Source of the DNA: Telluria aromaticivorans | GTDB taxonomy: Bacteria; Pseudomonadota; Gammaproteobacteria; Burkholderiales; Burkholderiaceae_D | Direction: 5' to 3' | Length of the DNA: 64,000 nt | Assembly (NCBI RefSeq): GCF_013003915.1 | Contig: NZ_JABAIV010000002.1 | Location: 744,001-808,000 of the forward strand | Shown: piece after piece, positions 63,358-64,000 of the stretch | Position numbering within the stretch: the first letter of the stretch is position 1 | Layout: each line of letters starts with the position of its first letter | Position numbers and translations under genes: made by a program | The notes under the pieces: model-generated | Databases searched by the model: none | What the model saw: the letters and a program-made list of their open reading frames with translations, nothing else | What the model was told of the DNA's origin: nothing

Positions 63358-64000
<643 letters not shown>

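Overview
This window looks like chromosomal DNA of a GC-rich betaproteobacterium, most likely Burkholderiales, family Oxalobacteraceae (Massilia-like). The reasons are GC-rich third codon positions, the gene order accB-accC-prmA-DUF3426, a two-ATP-cone class Ia NrdA followed by NrdB, pilS-pilR next to a CcsA-type gene, and a very long Lys/Ala-rich histone H1-like protein. The genus is an inference from gene content; no rRNA or tRNA gene is present to test it. I see no transposase, integrase, phage gene or CRISPR array.

Layout. 1-2.8 kb: rubredoxin, a ThiD-like kinase and hemL. 2.9-11.3 kb (minus strand): corA, then the run mpl-yqiA-ubiC-RNase II, then tonB-like-aroE-mtgA, tightly packed with ATGA/GTGA overlaps. 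11.4-18.7 kb (plus): a nucleotidyltransferase-like hypothetical, a TlpA-like thioredoxin, aroQ, accB, accC, prmA, a zinc-ribbon/DUF3426 membrane protein and a PfkB kinase. 18.7-27.4 kb (minus): YggT, the histone H1-like protein, a gene-poor 670-bp stretch, a small accessory cassette (glycosyltransferase, a protein with a Cys/Gly-rich tail and its frameshifted paralogue), a PQQ-type sorbosone dehydrogenase fused to cytochrome c, and DUF4256. 27.5-32 kb: nrdA-nrdB with two NrdR boxes over a good promoter. 32.3-39.4 kb (minus): pilS-pilR, two small membrane or haem-related genes and a NitT/TauT-type ABC transporter. 39.8-41.9 kb (plus): ffh and a SWIB-domain protein with a histone-like tail. 42.2-47.7 kb (minus): two tandem alkaline phosphatases, a lytic transglycosylase and proS. 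47.9-50.9 kb (plus): rppH, DUF1841 and a double retropepsin-like protein. 51.0-51.7 kb: two small cytochromes c. 51.9-57.1 kb (plus): MoxR-GNAT-VWA operon, then a CPA2 antiporter-YbdK pair. 57.1-61.0 kb: an ABM/NIPSNAP operon with a divergent ArsR-type regulator, a Fur-box gene, a class I glutamine amidotransferase with an upstream LexA-like box, and a protein of two degenerate receiver domains. 61.2-64.0 kb: parE and the 5' part of parC.

Most genes are ordinary housekeeping functions. The most distinctive non-coding feature is a family of eight intergenic REPIN-like elements: paired inverted hairpins with a GTAG-type head and GTGGGC stem. They swap arm types and show compensatory stem changes. 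A second palindromic family (TTCCGGC...GCCGGAA) includes two identical 39-bp copies in opposite orientation. The most speculative candidate system is the Cys/Gly-tailed protein, its paralogue and the glycosyltransferase at 21.5-24.9 kb.
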